Shown here in pieces: positions 40,680 through 41,168 of a stretch of DNA of 41,168 nucleotides. The DNA comes from Terriglobales bacterium. GTDB lineage: Bacteria > Acidobacteriota > Terriglobia > Terriglobales > Acidobacteriaceae. Position 1 is the first letter of the stretch; each line of letters starts with the position of its first letter. The notes below the pieces were generated by a model. It had not been told where the DNA came from, made no database searches, and saw only the letters and a program-made list of their open reading frames with translations. The stretch covers positions 1-41,168 of the forward strand of contig JAATFM010000197.1 in assembly GCA_015655195.1 (NCBI GenBank), in the 5' to 3' direction. The position numbers and the translations under genes were made by a program.

Positions 40680-41168
40680 TTGGCACAGCTCGAACAGTTC
40701 GACCAGGCTGGAACGCATAGGCTGATCCCTGCAAAGTACGGCGTAGAGAGCGTTCTCGAATGCCTCCCGGTGCCCACCAATGTTCTCGCCGACCTGAGTG
40801 AGCTTGACGCCGCGACGAACGAGCGCAGGATTGCCGAACGCGGAGGAAACAGCGCACTTGGCCCCGGCGAAGTGCTGTTAGGCGTGCCTGAAGCCCACAT
40901 TGTCAATGCAGCCTTCACCCACCACGGACCGCACGGCGGCCGCTTTCACAGCTCGCAGCGGGGCGCCTGGTATGCTGGCTTTGAGATCGAGACTTCGATT
41001 GCAGAAGTCGCCTTTCACAAGCGCCGCTTTCTAGCAGATGGCCGAATTCAGGGGAAGCAATCTTTCGACTACGTCGAGTTTCTAGCCGACTTCTCAGGCT
41101 GGTTTCACACCCTGGATGCCGCGGACAAAAAGGATTGTCTGCAACCCGAACCCGTTCCGCAGTGTTAC
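40680..41168 (+). CDS. RES-domain toxin, 3' end cut by the window
   Basis: An open frame begins with a TTG immediately after the antitoxin stop and runs to the window end (163 codons). HGGRFHSSQRGAWYAGFEIE, with TSIAEVAFHKRRFL after it, is the RES core: Arg, then Tyr, then the Glu of AEV. RES toxins such as MbcT consume NAD+ and are held by Xre-type antitoxins. The TTG start directly abutting the stop implies reinitiation. The C-terminal part, including the RES serine, is beyond the window, so integrity cannot be judged. Confidence 0.88.
   Translation, partial: MAQLEQFDQAGTHRLIPAKYGVESVLECLPVPTNVLADLSELDAATNERRIAERGGNSALGPGEVLLGVPEAHIVNAAFTHHGPHGGRFHSSQRGAWYAGFEIETSIAEVAFHKRRFLADGRIQGKQSFDYVEFLADFSGWFHTLDAADKKDCLQPEPVPQCY

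Overview
The window looks like chromosome from an acidobacterium, probably class Terriglobia (Acidobacteriaceae-like). This is an inference from high G+C, TonB receptors with an N-terminal carboxypeptidase-regulatory-like domain, a YpdA-type bacillithiol-linked reductase, a futalosine-route menaquinone gene and many dispersed palindromes. No rRNA, tRNA, CRISPR array or insertion sequence was recognised.

Layout. 0-8.3 kb: the 5' end of yebC, a small membrane protein and a sodium/solute symporter, an OYE-type reductase (namA), mtnA, trmD with an in-frame repeat insertion, and a PpiD/SurA-like foldase. 8.4-13.5 kb: a BON/glycine-zipper envelope protein, a PAS histidine kinase and ypdA. 13.5-16.9 kb: a VapBC module preceded by a mini-ORF that copies the VapB tail, class I fumarase, and a small beta-barrel protein. 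17.1-20.3 kb: a membrane-anchored cytochrome c, three tiny ORFs with good Shine-Dalgarno sequences, mqnC, and a HigBA-like module followed by a second, diverged copy of the mqnC 3' end. 20.3-24.4 kb: nikR with a candidate operator and a TonB receptor, then a CcdC-like protein and a Mog/MoaB protein.

24.4-39.2 kb is a corrinoid locus, all on the minus strand. Cobalamin riboswitch 3 leads into cobU. Riboswitch 2 leads into a tight operon: TonB receptor, cobT, cobS, cobC, an unknown gene, PduO-type adenosyltransferase, bluB, cbiP, cbiB, cobD. Riboswitch 1 leads into btuF-btuD-btuC. Together they cover outer-membrane uptake, ABC import, adenosylation, late amidation, aminopropanol arm synthesis, lower-ligand synthesis and loop assembly. 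No corrin-ring gene is present in the window. The unknown gene (32337-33143) is translationally coupled on both sides and carries a DGYHR motif like that of ParB/sulfiredoxin-fold proteins.

39.2-40.2 kb has no convincing gene. The window ends in a Xre/MbcA-type antitoxin and a RES-domain toxin cut by the window edge.

Most notable: the TA islet bracketed by two mqnC 3' ends whose differences are mostly at third codon positions; the palindrome plus pentapeptide repeat inside trmD; the coupled unknown gene in the B12 operon; the three microproteins; and the orphan antitoxin-tail mini-ORF.
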